A DNA stretch of 64,000 bases from JBPOFM01 sp041391925 (GCA_041391925.1 JAWKNA010000003.1:372001-436000); one strand, 5' to 3'; counted from the first letter of the stretch, positions 8,052-17,526 are shown. Numbers and translations are program-made. The notes: a model not told the origin generated them from the letters alone.

Positions 8052-9404
8052 TTATTCTTCATCGGGTGCTTCCATTTTAAAGCTTTCCATAAATTTGGTG
8101 GTATAGTTGCCCGCCAAATAATCGGGATGGTCCATTAATTGTCTATGGAATGGAATCGTTGTCTTGATGCCTTCTATTACGAATTCGTCCAAGGCACGCT
8201 TCATTTTATTGATGGCTTCCTCTCTGGTTTGTGCCGTGGTAATCAACTTGGCAATCATAGAATCATAATTTGGCGGAATGGTATAACCGGCATATACGTG
8301 CGTATCCAATCGCACCCCATGACCTCCAGGCGCATGAAGCGTTGTGATTTTTCCTGGCGAAGGTCTAAAATCATTGTATGGGTCTTCGGCATTGATACGA
8401 CATTCTACGGAATGGAGATTTGGCGTATAATTTTTGCCCGAAATTGGCACGCCTGCAGCGACTAAAATTTGTTCGCGAATCAAATCGAAATCAATGACCT
8501 GTTCGGTAATTGGGTGCTCCACTTGAATACGTGTATTCATCTCCATAAAGAAGAAATTACGATGCTTGTCAACCAAAAATTCGATAGTTCCCGCTCCTTC
8601 ATATTGGATGTATTCTGCTGCTTTTACAGCGGCCAATCCCATTTTATTACGAAGTTCATCGGTCATAAATGGCGATGGGGTTTCCTCGGTCAGTTTTTGA
8701 TGACGACGTTGTATGGAACAATCGCGTTCTGATAAATGGCATGCTTTTCCTGTAGAGTCGCCTACGATTTGTATCTCTATATGGCGTGGCTCTTCGATGA
8801 GTTTTTCCATGTACATATCATCGTTGCCAAATGCGGCCTTTGATTCTTGACGTGCAGAATCCCAAGCGTCTTTTAGGTTTTCAGGTTTCCAAACGGCGCG
8901 CATTCCTTTTCCTCCTCCACCAGCAGTTGCTTTAAGCATCACTGGATATCCTGTTTCTTTGGCTATTTTTTGGCATTCTTCAAAATCTTTGATGATGCCA
9001 TCGCTTCCTGGGACACAGGGTACGCCTGCTGCTTTCATGGTTTCTTTGGCCGTAGCTTTATCACCCATTTTTGAAATCATTTCTGGTGATGCTCCAATGA
9101 ATTTAATACCATGTTCTTCGCAAATTTTGGAAAATTTGGCATTTTCAGATAAAAATCCATACCCAGGATGTATGGCATCTGCATTGGTGATTTCCGCAGC
9201 AGAAATGATGTTGGACATTTTTAAATAAGAATCCTTACTTGCTGGTGGCCCTATGCAAACGGCTTCGTCAGCAAACTTTACATGCAAACTTTCGGCATCA
9301 GCGGTAGAATAAACAGCAACCGTCTTGATGCCCATTTCCTTACAGGTTCTAATCACACGAAGTGCAATCTCTCCTCTGTTGGCAATTAATATTTTTTTAA
9401 ACAT
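8052..9404 (-). CDS. accC: Biotin carboxylase subunit of acetyl-CoA carboxylase
   Basis: A 450-residue ATP-grasp enzyme of normal AccC length. It has the N-terminal KKILIANRGEIALRVIRTCKEMGI, the glycine-rich ATP loop KATAGGGGKGMR, the catalytic EMNTRIQVEHPITE and RINAEDP. It carboxylates biotin on AccB using bicarbonate and ATP, the first half-reaction of malonyl-CoA synthesis. It lies 88 bp downstream of accB on the same strand and ends at a strong terminator. The transcarboxylase subunits are not in the window. Confidence 0.97.
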   Translation of the reverse strand: MFKKILIANRGEIALRVIRTCKEMGIKTVAVYSTADAESLHVKFADEAVCIGPPASKDSYLKMSNIISAAEITNADAIHPGYGFLSENAKFSKICEEHGIKFIGASPEMISKMGDKATAKETMKAAGVPCVPGSDGIIKDFEECQKIAKETGYPVMLKATAGGGGKGMRAVWKPENLKDAWDSARQESKAAFGNDDMYMEKLIEEPRHIEIQIVGDSTGKACHLSERDCSIQRRHQKLTEETPSPFMTDELRNKMGLAAVKAAEYIQYEGAGTIEFLVDKHRNFFFMEMNTRIQVEHPITEQVIDFDLIREQILVAAGVPISGKNYTPNLHSVECRINAEDPYNDFRPSPGKITTLHAPGGHGVRLDTHVYAGYTIPPNYDSMIAKLITTAQTREEAINKMKRALDEFVIEGIKTTIPFHRQLMDHPDYLAGNYTTKFMESFKMEAPDEE

Positions 9405-9492
9405 ACTTTTCGGTTTAAGAGTTTTTGGTTTATAGTTTTTAGTTTGGCATCATTTCGCTAAACTTTAAACTTTTAAACTTCTAAACTTCAAA

Positions 9493-9975
9493 TTATGATG
9501 GATCTACTAAAAACAATGGTTGATCATATTCAACCGGCGACGAATCATCCACCAAAATCTTGACGATTTTACCTGAAATTTCAGATTCTATTTCGTTGAA
9601 CAGTTTCATCGCTTCAATTACACATAGAACATCACCTTCTTTGATGGTCTTTCCAACCTCAACAAATACGGGTTTGTCCGGTGATGGTTTGCGATAGAAT
9701 GTTCCTATGATTGGTGATTTGATGGTGACAAATTTAGAATTATCATCAGCTGTTGCTGTAGGGGTAGCTGCTGCTTGTGGTGTAGCCATTGGCGCCTGTG
9801 GTGATTGAGATGCAGGTGTGCTCACAGGAATCTGTTGAACATACGTCATTGGTTCTCCTTTATCCTCTCCACCAGTTTTAATGGTGATTTTGATATCGTC
9901 CATCTCCAATTTAACCTCGCTGGCTCCGGATTTGGCCACAAACTTGATTAAATTTTGAATTTCTTTTATATCCAT
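9493..9975 (-). CDS. accB: Biotin carboxyl carrier protein of acetyl-CoA carboxylase
   Basis: A 160-residue protein in three parts. The N-terminal helical segment starts MDIKEIQNLIKFVAKSG. A Pro/Ala/Thr-rich flexible linker spans about residues 50-80. The C-terminal biotinyl domain carries the biotinylated Lys in the motif VIEAMKLFNEI. The biotin arm shuttles CO2 between AccC and the carboxyltransferase. It is encoded between fabH and accC, the usual Bacteroidota order. Confidence 0.96.
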   Translation of the reverse strand: MDIKEIQNLIKFVAKSGASEVKLEMDDIKITIKTGGEDKGEPMTYVQQIPVSTPASQSPQAPMATPQAAATPTATADDNSKFVTIKSPIIGTFYRKPSPDKPVFVEVGKTIKEGDVLCVIEAMKLFNEIESEISGKIVKILVDDSSPVEYDQPLFLVDPS

Positions 9976-10016
9976 AATGTTTAAATTATTTAATTAATTT
10001 ATAGTTAGTTGATTAG

Positions 10017-11012
10017 TTATGAATTATAGGCCCAAGTTAAATAAATAGAGCCCCAAGCAAAGCCTCCTCCAAAAGCTGCAAAAATCAATTTATCTCCTTT
10101 TTTGAGTTGGGATTCATAATCGTGCAATAACAAGGGTAATGTCGCCGAGGTGGTGTTTCCATATTTGTGGATGTTCATCATCACCTTATTTTCATCTAAT
10201 TCAATTCTATTGGCAGTGGCTTCGACAATACGTTTGTTGGCTTGGTGTGCCACAAGCCAATCTATTTGTTCTTTGGTAAGGTTATTTCTTTCTAATATTC
10301 TGACTGTGACATCTGCCATATTGAAGACCGCATTCTTGAACACTGTTTTTCCTTCTTGAAACACAAAATGTTTACCTTCAGATACTGCTTCTGGAGTCGA
10401 TGGGTATGAAGACCCACCATAAGTCGCCTGTAAAAATTCTCGGCCTGTCCCGTCACTTCTCAACAATTCATCTTGAAGCCCAAATCCTTCGGTATTCGGT
10501 TCAAACAGGGCTGCTCCAGCTCCATCTCCAAATATGATACATGTAGCTCTATCCTTATAATTTATCATTGAGGAATTCTTGTCGGCTCCAATCAGCAGTA
10601 CTTTTCTGTATTTTCCAGACACGATATAGCTGGAGGCTACCGACATCCCAAACAGAAAACTTGAACAGGCGGCTTCTAAATCAAACGAAAAAGCATTGGT
10701 TGCGCCAATATGTGTAGCAGTAAATGCTGCTGTTGAGGCTGCTTTCATGTCTGGTGTAGCTGTGGCCACAATGACCAAATCAATCTCTTTTGGGTCGATT
10801 CCCGATTTATTAATTAAATTTTTGGCTGCTTGGATAGCTAAGTATGATGTTCCCTTGCCATCTTCCTTAAGTATTCGTCGTTCCTTGATTCCTGTACGTG
10901 TAGTAATCCATTCGTCGTTAGTCTCTACTAAAGTTTCCAAAATTTGATTTGTCAATACATATTCTGGAACATATCCTCCAATGGCAGTAATTGCAGCAGT
11001 GATTTTACTCAT
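10017..11012 (-). CDS. fabH: 3-oxoacyl-ACP synthase III
   Basis: A 331-residue KAS III with catalytic Cys about 116 (LEAACSSFLFG), His in WLVAHQANKRI and Asn in HKYGNTTSATLPLLL. It starts fatty acid synthesis by condensing a short acyl-CoA with malonyl-ACP. It is upstream of accB (41 bp), giving a fabH-accB-accC unit. A terminator between rpmF and fabH suggests that fabH also has its own promoter. Confidence 0.96.
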   Translation of the reverse strand: MSKITAAITAIGGYVPEYVLTNQILETLVETNDEWITTRTGIKERRILKEDGKGTSYLAIQAAKNLINKSGIDPKEIDLVIVATATPDMKAASTAAFTATHIGATNAFSFDLEAACSSFLFGMSVASSYIVSGKYRKVLLIGADKNSSMINYKDRATCIIFGDGAGAALFEPNTEGFGLQDELLRSDGTGREFLQATYGGSSYPSTPEAVSEGKHFVFQEGKTVFKNAVFNMADVTVRILERNNLTKEQIDWLVAHQANKRIVEATANRIELDENKVMMNIHKYGNTTSATLPLLLHDYESQLKKGDKLIFAAFGGGFAWGSIYLTWAYNS

Positions 11013-11142
11013 TATAGTGTATTAAAATGACCTCGGAATTGGCAAAAAAGACCCAAAAAACACGAATAATTATTCAATTTACTAAATAATTGGTCAAATT
11101 TGATGCAAATTAAGTTGTTTTTAAGACTTTCAAAAATTAATC

Positions 11143-11172
11143 ACAAAAAAAACGCTCGGTATCGAGCGTTTT
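11143..11172 (-). terminator. Terminator after rpmF
   Basis: On the minus strand a 10-bp stem (AAAACGCTCG with CGAGCGTTTT, 4-nt loop) is followed by a run of T. It sits just after the rpmF stop codon and before the fabH promoter region. Confidence 0.88.
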
Positions 11173-11192
11173 ATTATATGCGTGCATAATAG

Positions 11193-11396
11193 TTATGCTA
11201 AATTCTCTTCTTTTTCAGAGTTATCAATCAGCACCTGACCTCTGTAATACAATTTTCCTTCGTGCCAATGGGCTCTGTGGAATAGGTGTGCCTCTCCTGT
11301 AGTAGGACACGTAGCAATCGTAGGGAGAGATGCTTTATAATGTGTTCTTCTCTTATCTCTTCTGGTTTTCGAGGTTTTTCTTTTAGGATGTGCCAT
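11193..11396 (-). CDS. rpmF: 50S ribosomal protein L32
   Basis: A 67-residue basic protein with the L32 N-terminus MAHPKRKTSKTRRDKRRTHY and the later CPTTGEAHLFHRAHW segment. Only one Cys of the zinc motif seen in some L32 proteins remains, so it is probably the zinc-free form. It lies 9 bp after the DUF177 gene. Confidence 0.97.
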   Translation of the reverse strand: MAHPKRKTSKTRRDKRRTHYKASLPTIATCPTTGEAHLFHRAHWHEGKLYYRGQVLIDNSEKEENLA

Positions 11397-11405
11397 TGTA
11401 TAGTA

Positions 11406-11945
11406 TTATTTATCCGTTAATAGTTTTTTTAATGTATTCCAACGAGGGTCTGTTTCCTCTGTATTTTCCTTTTCTTCAAGCCGTTTTGGACTCAGTTCTT
11501 CTAACTTTTTAAGTATGTCCGATTGCAAAGTTCCGTCAGCAATACCTGGGTGAACACGTTTTCTGGGCATTGATAATATAATCAATTCATATATATATTG
11601 TGCCACATTGATTTCATATTCACCATGAGGAATGATTAAAATATCTTCATTTTCATCATTATATTCCTCTCCAAATTTAACAACAAGGTCAAAAGCTCCT
11701 TTCACTTTTTGATCATAAGGTTCATTGGTCGTGTCGCAATTGACATTCGCATATCCCGAGACCTTAAAGTGTAATTCCAAAAGCGTTGTTTTCTTTTCGA
11801 ATAGCAAATCAACTTTTACATTGACATCATTAAATTCATCATACTCAAATTGCTCAAAGAACTTATTGTCAATCTGATAGTCAAAATGATGCTTTCCTAG
11901 TTTTAAACCTACAAACTGTATGTCGTATTCTTTCAAAGGCTTCAT
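11406..11945 (-). CDS. DUF177/YceD family protein
   Basis: From the ATG at 11945 (MKPLKEYDIQFVGLKLGKH) the product is 179 residues. Upstream ATG codons at 11957 and 11978 are too close to, or upstream of, the predicted start of transcription. A conserved Cys region (NVNCDTTNEPYD) and an acidic centre fit DUF177. In other bacteria YceD is linked to 23S rRNA maturation and is almost always encoded before rpmF, as here. The C-terminal tail is rich in Glu and Lys. Confidence 0.9.
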   Translation of the reverse strand: MKPLKEYDIQFVGLKLGKHHFDYQIDNKFFEQFEYDEFNDVNVKVDLLFEKKTTLLELHFKVSGYANVNCDTTNEPYDQKVKGAFDLVVKFGEEYNDENEDILIIPHGEYEINVAQYIYELIILSMPRKRVHPGIADGTLQSDILKKLEELSPKRLEEKENTEETDPRWNTLKKLLTDK

Positions 11946-11967
11946 TGTCACTGTCATTTTGAGCCTG

Positions 11968-11997
11968 CAAATATACAACTATTTTATTTATCCAAAA
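11968..11997 (-). promoter_or_regulatory. Bacteroidota-type promoter of the DUF177-rpmF unit
   Basis: Minus-strand TATATTTG (-7 box, plus coordinates 11968-11975) lies 17 nt downstream of TTTTG (-33 box, 11993-11997). This matches the TTTG-N17-23-TAnnTTTG consensus of the group and places the transcript start about 17 nt before the ATG at 11945. Confidence 0.6.
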
Positions 11998-12018
11998 GTG
12001 ATATGAACAAAAAAATGT

Positions 12019-13065
12019 TTATATCTTTTTTGGGTTATGTTTTAAGGGGTTTTGGGAGATTTTTTTATACTCCATTCGATTGTGATAAACTTTAATGGCC
12101 ATAAATACAGCTTCTTTGAATGAAGTTTCGTCTGCCTCTCCCTTGCCGGCAATTTCAAAAGCTGTGCCATGGTCTGGAGATGTTCTAACCTTAGATAAGC
12201 CAGCTGTGTAATTCACCCCTTCGCCAAAAGTAATGGTTTTAAAGGGGATTAAGCCTTGATCGTGATAAGAGGCAATGACTGCATCAAAATTTTTATAGTT
12301 TTTTGAGCCAAAAAAACTGTCGGCAGAATACGGTCCATAGACTAGCTTGCCCTTTTCTCTTATTTTTTCAAGAGCTGGTTTTACTATTTTATCATCCTCT
12401 TCACCAATAACACCATTGTCACCCGCATGTGGATTAACTCCCAACAAAGCAATTTTAGGTTTGTTTTTTTTGAAATCTTTTACCAGAGATTCATAAACGA
12501 TATCAACCTTTTCCATAATCAACTTTGAAGTAATGTGTCTCGCTACATCTTTTACCGGAACATGGTCTGTCAACAATCCAACTTTCAATTCCTCAGTCAC
12601 CATAAACATTAAACTTGTGCCTCCAAGTTCTTTTGCCAAATAATTGGTATGGCCTGGAAATTTAAAAGCATCTGACTGAATTGTCAATTTATTGATGGGT
12701 GCGGTTACCAAAACATCAATGTCATCACTTTTTAAGGCTTCAGTAGCTTTTTCCAGAGATTTTACTGCGTAAAGTCCTATCTCATTATCTTCCTTGCCGA
12801 ATTCAGTGTTGGGATGGTCTTTCCAAACATTCAGCACATTGACTTTGCCTTCAACAATCTGATTGGCCTCGTTAATGCCATGAAAATTAATCGGGCTTTC
12901 AAAATGCTTTTTGAAGAATGACATTGTTTTGATGGAGGCAAAAATAACTGGTGTACAAAACTCAAGCATTCTACTGTCTTCGAATGTTTTCAAAATGATT
13001 TCTGTTCCAATACCATTTAAGTCGCCAACCGAAATACCGACTTTTATAAGCTCTGCCTTCTTCAT
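12019..13065 (-). CDS. pdxA: 4-hydroxythreonine-4-phosphate dehydrogenase
   Basis: A 348-residue PdxA of normal length. It has ISVGDLNGIGTEI at the N-terminus, the metal-binding His segments (PGHTNYLA, TDHVPVKDV, ASYHDQGLIPFK) and GVNPHAGDNG. It oxidises 4-phosphohydroxy-L-threonine in the pyridoxal-5'-phosphate pathway. It is divergent from ribE with a 73-bp gap holding both promoters. Confidence 0.95.
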   Translation of the reverse strand: MKKAELIKVGISVGDLNGIGTEIILKTFEDSRMLEFCTPVIFASIKTMSFFKKHFESPINFHGINEANQIVEGKVNVLNVWKDHPNTEFGKEDNEIGLYAVKSLEKATEALKSDDIDVLVTAPINKLTIQSDAFKFPGHTNYLAKELGGTSLMFMVTEELKVGLLTDHVPVKDVARHITSKLIMEKVDIVYESLVKDFKKNKPKIALLGVNPHAGDNGVIGEEDDKIVKPALEKIREKGKLVYGPYSADSFFGSKNYKNFDAVIASYHDQGLIPFKTITFGEGVNYTAGLSKVRTSPDHGTAFEIAGKGEADETSFKEAVFMAIKVYHNRMEYKKISQNPLKHNPKKI

Positions 13066-13073
13066 TAATGTAC

Positions 13074-13081
13074 TATCTTTG
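13074..13081 (+). promoter_or_regulatory. Putative -7 box for ribE
   Basis: TATCTTTG matches the TAnnTTTG -7 consensus and lies about 58 nt upstream of the ribE ATG, in the pdxA-ribE divergent gap. A convincing -33 TTTG box was not seen. Confidence 0.4.
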
Positions 13082-13138
13082 TATTACGCTACATTGCGTG
13101 ATTATTATCATTGCAAATTTAACCTTTTATTCGACATT

Positions 13139-13729
13139 ATGTTTACAGGTATCATTGAAGATTTGGGAGTTGTTACACATCTAGAAAAGGAACGGGAAAA
13201 TCTTCACATCTCATTAAAATCTGCTTTTACTTCTGAATTGAAAATCGACCAAAGTATCGCTCATAATGGTGTTTGTTTGACAGTTGTTGCGGCCAATGAT
13301 ACTGCCTATACTGTTACTGCAATAAAGGAAACACTGGACAAGTCAAATCTAGGAGATTTAAAATTAAATGATTTGGTAAACCTTGAACGAGCTATGAAAC
13401 TTGGTGATCGATTGGATGGTCATATGGTACAAGGCCACGTGGATCAAACAGCGATTTGTACAGATATAGAATCACAAAACGGGAGCTGGGTGTTTACGTT
13501 TGAGTATGATGCTTCCTTAAATAATGTCACCATTGAAAAAGGTTCTATTACAGTAAATGGAATAAGCTTAACCGTGGTGAATTCTGGAAAAAATTATTTC
13601 AGTGTAGCAATTATTCCTTATACATATGAACATACCAATCTAAACCTATTGGAAATAGGGAGTATCGTTAATCTGGAATTTGATGTTTTGGGAAAATACG
13701 TTCAAAAGCTTTATCAACTTCACTTTTAA
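13139..13729 (+). CDS. ribE: Riboflavin synthase (alpha subunit type)
   Basis: From the ATG at 13139 (MFTGIIEDLGVV) the protein has 196 residues and the two homologous lumazine-binding barrels of the family: the first with NGVCLTVV, the second with GHMVQGHVDQ and NGISLTVV. It dismutates 6,7-dimethyl-8-ribityllumazine to riboflavin. A longer open frame reaches back to 12911 inside pdxA, but its extra 76 residues do not belong to the family. The gene ends 1 bp from a convergent small ORF. Confidence 0.95.
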   Translation: MFTGIIEDLGVVTHLEKERENLHISLKSAFTSELKIDQSIAHNGVCLTVVAANDTAYTVTAIKETLDKSNLGDLKLNDLVNLERAMKLGDRLDGHMVQGHVDQTAICTDIESQNGSWVFTFEYDASLNNVTIEKGSITVNGISLTVVNSGKNYFSVAIIPYTYEHTNLNLLEIGSIVNLEFDVLGKYVQKLYQLHF

Positions 13730-13730
13730 A

Positions 13731-13937
13731 TCAGAGCTGTTTTTTTGTCATTCTGATTTTCCTATAAACCCCAAAGAACAATGCCAAAAGAAAAAGAACA
13801 GGAAGTGCATCATCAATAGGCAGACCAGGTGGTGGTGGTGGCATAGGAGGCGGTGGCTCAATCCCTTGAGCGGCACATACAAAACTTATTGATACAAATA
13901 AGATTGAGGCTAAAATTTTCTTGTTTTGTAATCCCAT
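13731..13937 (-). CDS. Small proline-rich protein with signal peptide and C-terminal TM
   Basis: From the ATG at 13937 (MGLQNKKILASILF) the product is 68 residues. An N-terminal signal peptide ends near AAQG, a proline tract follows (EPPPPMPPPPPGLPID), then one hydrophobic helix (about residues 44-58) and a basic tail (YRKIRMTKKQL). Short proteins of this pattern are common in Flavobacteriaceae, but I know of no assigned function. It may be a surface or sorting-tagged peptide. Confidence 0.6.
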   Translation of the reverse strand: MGLQNKKILASILFVSISFVCAAQGIEPPPPMPPPPPGLPIDDALPVLFLLALFFGVYRKIRMTKKQL

Positions 13938-14436
13938 TGTGAAAATTATGCTGTAAATGTATAAAAAAAAGCGAGCTGACAAAATGTTTTATAAAAAAAA
14001 CATCCATAAAATGCAAAAAACATCGATTAAAAGCATCTATGTTAATATTATCTAAATTATCACCCGCACTCCAAATATATGTTTTTTCTAACAGTAACCA
14101 TATTATTAGCAAAAAATAATTTTTTTATTAAAATAACTGTAAATATTTAAAAACTAAACGGTTATTCTGAATATCAAAACATCAATATAGATGTTTAATC
14201 TACGAAATAAAAGGATTTTTGGTTTTGGATTAAATATGGGCTGGAAAAAGTCAATCTTCATTTTTGTTATTTAATATTTTCGTTTTTTTTACAGCTTATG
14301 CAAAACAAGAAGCTAGAAATGTCCAATCTCATTTTTTTTATGATTCTGTAAAAATTTTAAATTTTGGATATGTTTATGTTCTAAATTGCACTTGATTTTA
14401 AAAATTATCGATTTGAAATTCTAAAAGAGTTAATCC
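13938..14436. other. AT-rich 499-bp intergenic region
   Basis: No convincing gene is seen; only short chance frames rich in Phe, Ile and Leu occur. It must hold the promoter of the permease gene starting at 14437, and possibly that of the small minus-strand protein, but no clear -33/-7 pair was found. Confidence 0.6.
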
Positions 14437-16242
14437 GTGAGTGTAGAGATTATTCTGGTTTTTATCATTATTGGCGTGACAATATTGCTTTTCGCCACAG
14501 AATTTTTGCCAATTGACAAAATCGCTTTTCTTATTATTGTGTCTTTAGTGCTATTGGGCCTTACTACACCTGAAGAAGCAATAAGCGGTTTTTCCAGTCC
14601 TGCAACAATCACTATTTTGATGTTGATGATTCTTTCTATAGGTTTGGAAGAAAACGGCGTCATTGACATGCTCACACAATCCATCAAGCGGTTAAAAATC
14701 CTTCCAATGATACTGATGGTTCCTGCTTTTATGATGGTTGCCGCCTCAATTTCATCCTTTATCAGTACAACTGCTGTGGTGGTAATTTTTATAAAAATCA
14801 TCGCACAGCTCTCAGAAAAATATAATTTCTCTGCCCCAAAGCTTTTGATGCCTATTTCGTTTGCAGGAATTTTAGGTGGAAGCTGTACTCTTATGGGGAC
14901 CTCTACCAACCTATTGGTGAATTCTGTGTCTAAAAAACTTGGTGCAGAGCCTTTTACTTTTTTTGAATTCACGTTATACGGATTTATACTTCTGATGGTG
15001 GGAGTTGTGTTTATGTCCTTTGCCAGTAAATGGCTACCCAATTCCAATACAGACGAACTGGCTGATGCTTATGTGGATAATACTTTTGTGTTTACCTTAA
15101 CGGTCAAGGAAGAGTCTAAATGGATTGGCAGGCCACTTTCTGACGCAAAATTTTTCAACAACCCAGACATTCGTGTCTTGAAATTGATTCGGGATGATAT
15201 CGTAAACACCACACCAGGCCCAAATACAACCTTGCGGATGAATGATCAATTAGTATTGCTTAGCGATGTGAAAGCGTATGCAAGTATTTCTAAGGATGAC
15301 TTTAGATTATCAGCTGAAAATGAATTGAACGTCGCTGAAGAAATAGAAAATGAGGAAGAAGGCAAAAGCCCCTACAGTTATATTGAATTGTTGGTATTGC
15401 CTGGCTCGGAATTCATAGACAAGTCTTTTTCCGAAATAAAAAATCTACTCTATAACATCGCCAAACCGTTGGGAGTACAAAATAGGCAGCAGTTTAAAAA
15501 AGGTATGCGCTTTAATCTGCCTAAAATCATTAAAAACACCAATGTACAAGCCGGGGACAAATTATTGTTGAAAGCTAACAAAAGTGAAATCAATCATCTA
15601 TATTCACTTGATAATGCTATAGTATTGCGCCATCACGAAGAGGATTACCATATCAATCCTTACAAACGCGCCATTAGTCTTTTTTCATTAATCATGGTTA
15701 TTGGCCTGGCAGCAAGTGGTGTTCTGAGTATATTAACAAGCGCATTGTCGGGCGTCGCACTCCTGCTGATTACAGATTGTATCAATCTTTCAAAGCTTTA
15801 TAAAAAGGTTAATTGGCAAATTATCTTTCTATTAGCCGGAATGATTCCATTGGGCATTGCGATGCACAATTCTGGGACTGACCTCTGGATTTCGGAACAT
15901 TTACTGGACATTTTAATGGGGCAAAACCATATTTTTGTTTTAGGTATTTTGTTTGCCATCACAATGTTAATGAGCGGGTTTATATCCAATAACGCCACCG
16001 CTGTCATCATAACACCCATAGCTATTACGCTCGCCGCGGGTTTGGAATTGCCCGCAAAACCTTTTATTCTAGCGGTCATGTTTGCGGCCAATTTTAGTTT
16101 TTTTACACCTATGGGATATCAAACAAACACCTTAATTTATGGTACTGGCGCCTATAGATTCAGGCATTTTGTAATAATTGGTGGGCTTTTATCGATACTA
16201 TTATTGGTTGTGGGCACTTTATTGTTATCGACAATGTTGTAA
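14437..16242 (+). CDS. SLC13/DASS-type anion permease with two RCK_C (TrkA-C) domains
   Basis: A 601-residue inner-membrane protein: N-terminal membrane segments (to about 190), two soluble RCK_C-type domains (about 205-285 and 310-390), then C-terminal membrane segments (410-600). Half-repeat motifs ISSFISTTAVVVIF and GFISNNATAVIITP are typical of the DASS/ArsB ion transporter fold. The family carries sulfate, dicarboxylates or other anions, often with sodium; the substrate is unknown here. It starts with GTG. It converges with the halogenase-like gene, 3 bp away. Confidence 0.85.
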   Translation: MSVEIILVFIIIGVTILLFATEFLPIDKIAFLIIVSLVLLGLTTPEEAISGFSSPATITILMLMILSIGLEENGVIDMLTQSIKRLKILPMILMVPAFMMVAASISSFISTTAVVVIFIKIIAQLSEKYNFSAPKLLMPISFAGILGGSCTLMGTSTNLLVNSVSKKLGAEPFTFFEFTLYGFILLMVGVVFMSFASKWLPNSNTDELADAYVDNTFVFTLTVKEESKWIGRPLSDAKFFNNPDIRVLKLIRDDIVNTTPGPNTTLRMNDQLVLLSDVKAYASISKDDFRLSAENELNVAEEIENEEEGKSPYSYIELLVLPGSEFIDKSFSEIKNLLYNIAKPLGVQNRQQFKKGMRFNLPKIIKNTNVQAGDKLLLKANKSEINHLYSLDNAIVLRHHEEDYHINPYKRAISLFSLIMVIGLAASGVLSILTSALSGVALLLITDCINLSKLYKKVNWQIIFLLAGMIPLGIAMHNSGTDLWISEHLLDILMGQNHIFVLGILFAITMLMSGFISNNATAVIITPIAITLAAGLELPAKPFILAVMFAANFSFFTPMGYQTNTLIYGTGAYRFRHFVIIGGLLSILLLVVGTLLLSTML

Positions 16243-16245
16243 GTA

Positions 16246-17496
16246 TCAATCGATTTTATTTTCCAAATCGATAATTCTAGCAAGTGTTTTAATAAGTCGG
16301 TCGTGGTTTTTCACAAAAGGGTTTTCCATATCCCAAACATAACCTGCCAAAACAGAACAAATTTGACTTTTGATTTCGGGGTTGTTGCTACCTTCAAAAA
16401 AAATGGTCTGTAAATTGCCCGTGTACCATTCTTTGACGTAAGACGCAAAAACCCTGACACCATCTTTTATATAGTTAGAGTATTCTTTTTCCCAATTCAC
16501 TGCTTCGCCTTCAAGTTCTTTGGCAATAAGTTTTGCTGATTTTAAACCCGATTCTGTTGCAAACGTCACGCCTGATGAAAAAACAGGGTCAAGAAATTCA
16601 GCACTATTTCCCGTAAGTGCAAATCCTTTTCCGTAAAGTCGTTTGACGGATTTTGAATAATTCTGAACGATTTTGGGTTCAAACAAAACTTCGGCATTTT
16701 CAAAACGTTTGGCATAATAATCCGAAGTTTCAATCATTTTCAACAGTCGTTCTCTTGGAGTTCCTTCAAATGAATTGATATAGTCAGTTTTGCCGACAAA
16801 GCCCAAACTCGTATTGCCATTGGAAAAAGGAATGACCCAAAACCACGTATCATTATCAAAAACTTCAAAGGTGATGAGTGTGCCTTCTTTTCTTTCTGGT
16901 CGATGCACATCTTTAACATGAGTAAAAATTGATGCGTGTTCTGGAATTTCAGATGGCTTGTCCAAATCCAACAATCTTGGCAGCACTCGTCCATAACCAC
17001 TGGAATCGATGATGAATTTTGCATGAATGGAATAGATTTCACCATTTAAAGGTTTAATGACGATAGTAGAAGAGCCGTCCTCGGAAAATTGCACGTCCAT
17101 TACTTCTTGTTCAAAAACAATGTCAACACCTTTTTTGATTAATTCCTGTGCAAGCACATAATCGAAATCTTCGCGTGGCACTTGCCATGTCCAATTGTAG
17201 CCTTTGGTAAACTTCTTGCTAAAATCAAATTCACACATTGTTTTTCCCCTGATAAATCGGGCGCCTCTTTTGATTTCGAAATTTTGTGATTTTAAGCATT
17301 CCAAAAGCCCAACTTCCTCAAAATGGTCCATGCATCGTGGCAACAGGCTTTCGCCAATCACAAAACGAGGAAATTTGCTTTTTTCAACAATCTTAATTGA
17401 AATTCCTCGCTGTTGCAAATAGGCGGCCGCCACACAACCCGAAGGTCCAGCGCCAATAATCAAAACTTCTATAGACTCAACGTTCATAGCTATCAT
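16246..17496 (-). CDS. Flavin-dependent halogenase-like monooxygenase of the pigment cluster
   Basis: A 416-residue FAD protein with the GxGxxG motif IIGAGPSGCVAA near residue 12, GESLLPRC and the WxWxIP signature (WFWVIPF near 217), which is characteristic of flavin-dependent halogenases and blocks the monooxygenase route. GNSAEFLDPVFSSG is the second FAD motif. Flexirubins are often chlorinated on the ring, so ring chlorination of the aryl polyene is a reasonable inference. The family also contains geranylgeranyl-reductase-like enzymes, and the catalytic Lys needs alignment. It is divergent from the pigment operon. ATG codons at 17496 and 17487 are both possible starts. Confidence 0.75.
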   Translation of the reverse strand: MIAMNVESIEVLIIGAGPSGCVAAAYLQQRGISIKIVEKSKFPRFVIGESLLPRCMDHFEEVGLLECLKSQNFEIKRGARFIRGKTMCEFDFSKKFTKGYNWTWQVPREDFDYVLAQELIKKGVDIVFEQEVMDVQFSEDGSSTIVIKPLNGEIYSIHAKFIIDSSGYGRVLPRLLDLDKPSEIPEHASIFTHVKDVHRPERKEGTLITFEVFDNDTWFWVIPFSNGNTSLGFVGKTDYINSFEGTPRERLLKMIETSDYYAKRFENAEVLFEPKIVQNYSKSVKRLYGKGFALTGNSAEFLDPVFSSGVTFATESGLKSAKLIAKELEGEAVNWEKEYSNYIKDGVRVFASYVKEWYTGNLQTIFFEGSNNPEIKSQICSVLAGYVWDMENPFVKNHDRLIKTLARIIDLENKID

Positions 17497-17518
17497 CAGA
17501 ATAAACCATTAATTATTC

Positions 17519-17526
17519 TAAATTTG
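17519..17526 (+). promoter_or_regulatory. Putative -7 box of the pigment operon
   Basis: TAAATTTG fits the TAnnTTTG consensus. It lies in the 99-bp gap between the divergent halogenase-like gene and the ammonia-lyase gene, 70 nt before the ATG at 17596. It would drive the long plus-strand gene series; no good -33 box was recognised. Confidence 0.4.

Noticed and set aside
12911..13138. N-terminal extension of riboflavin synthase
   Set aside because: It runs opposite to pdxA coding sequence and lacks family similarity; the family begins at MFTGII (13139).
14430..15047. Minus-strand frame of about 200 codons inside the permease gene
   Set aside because: It is rich in low-complexity Ile, Lys and Thr and mirrors membrane-segment codons of the plus-strand gene.
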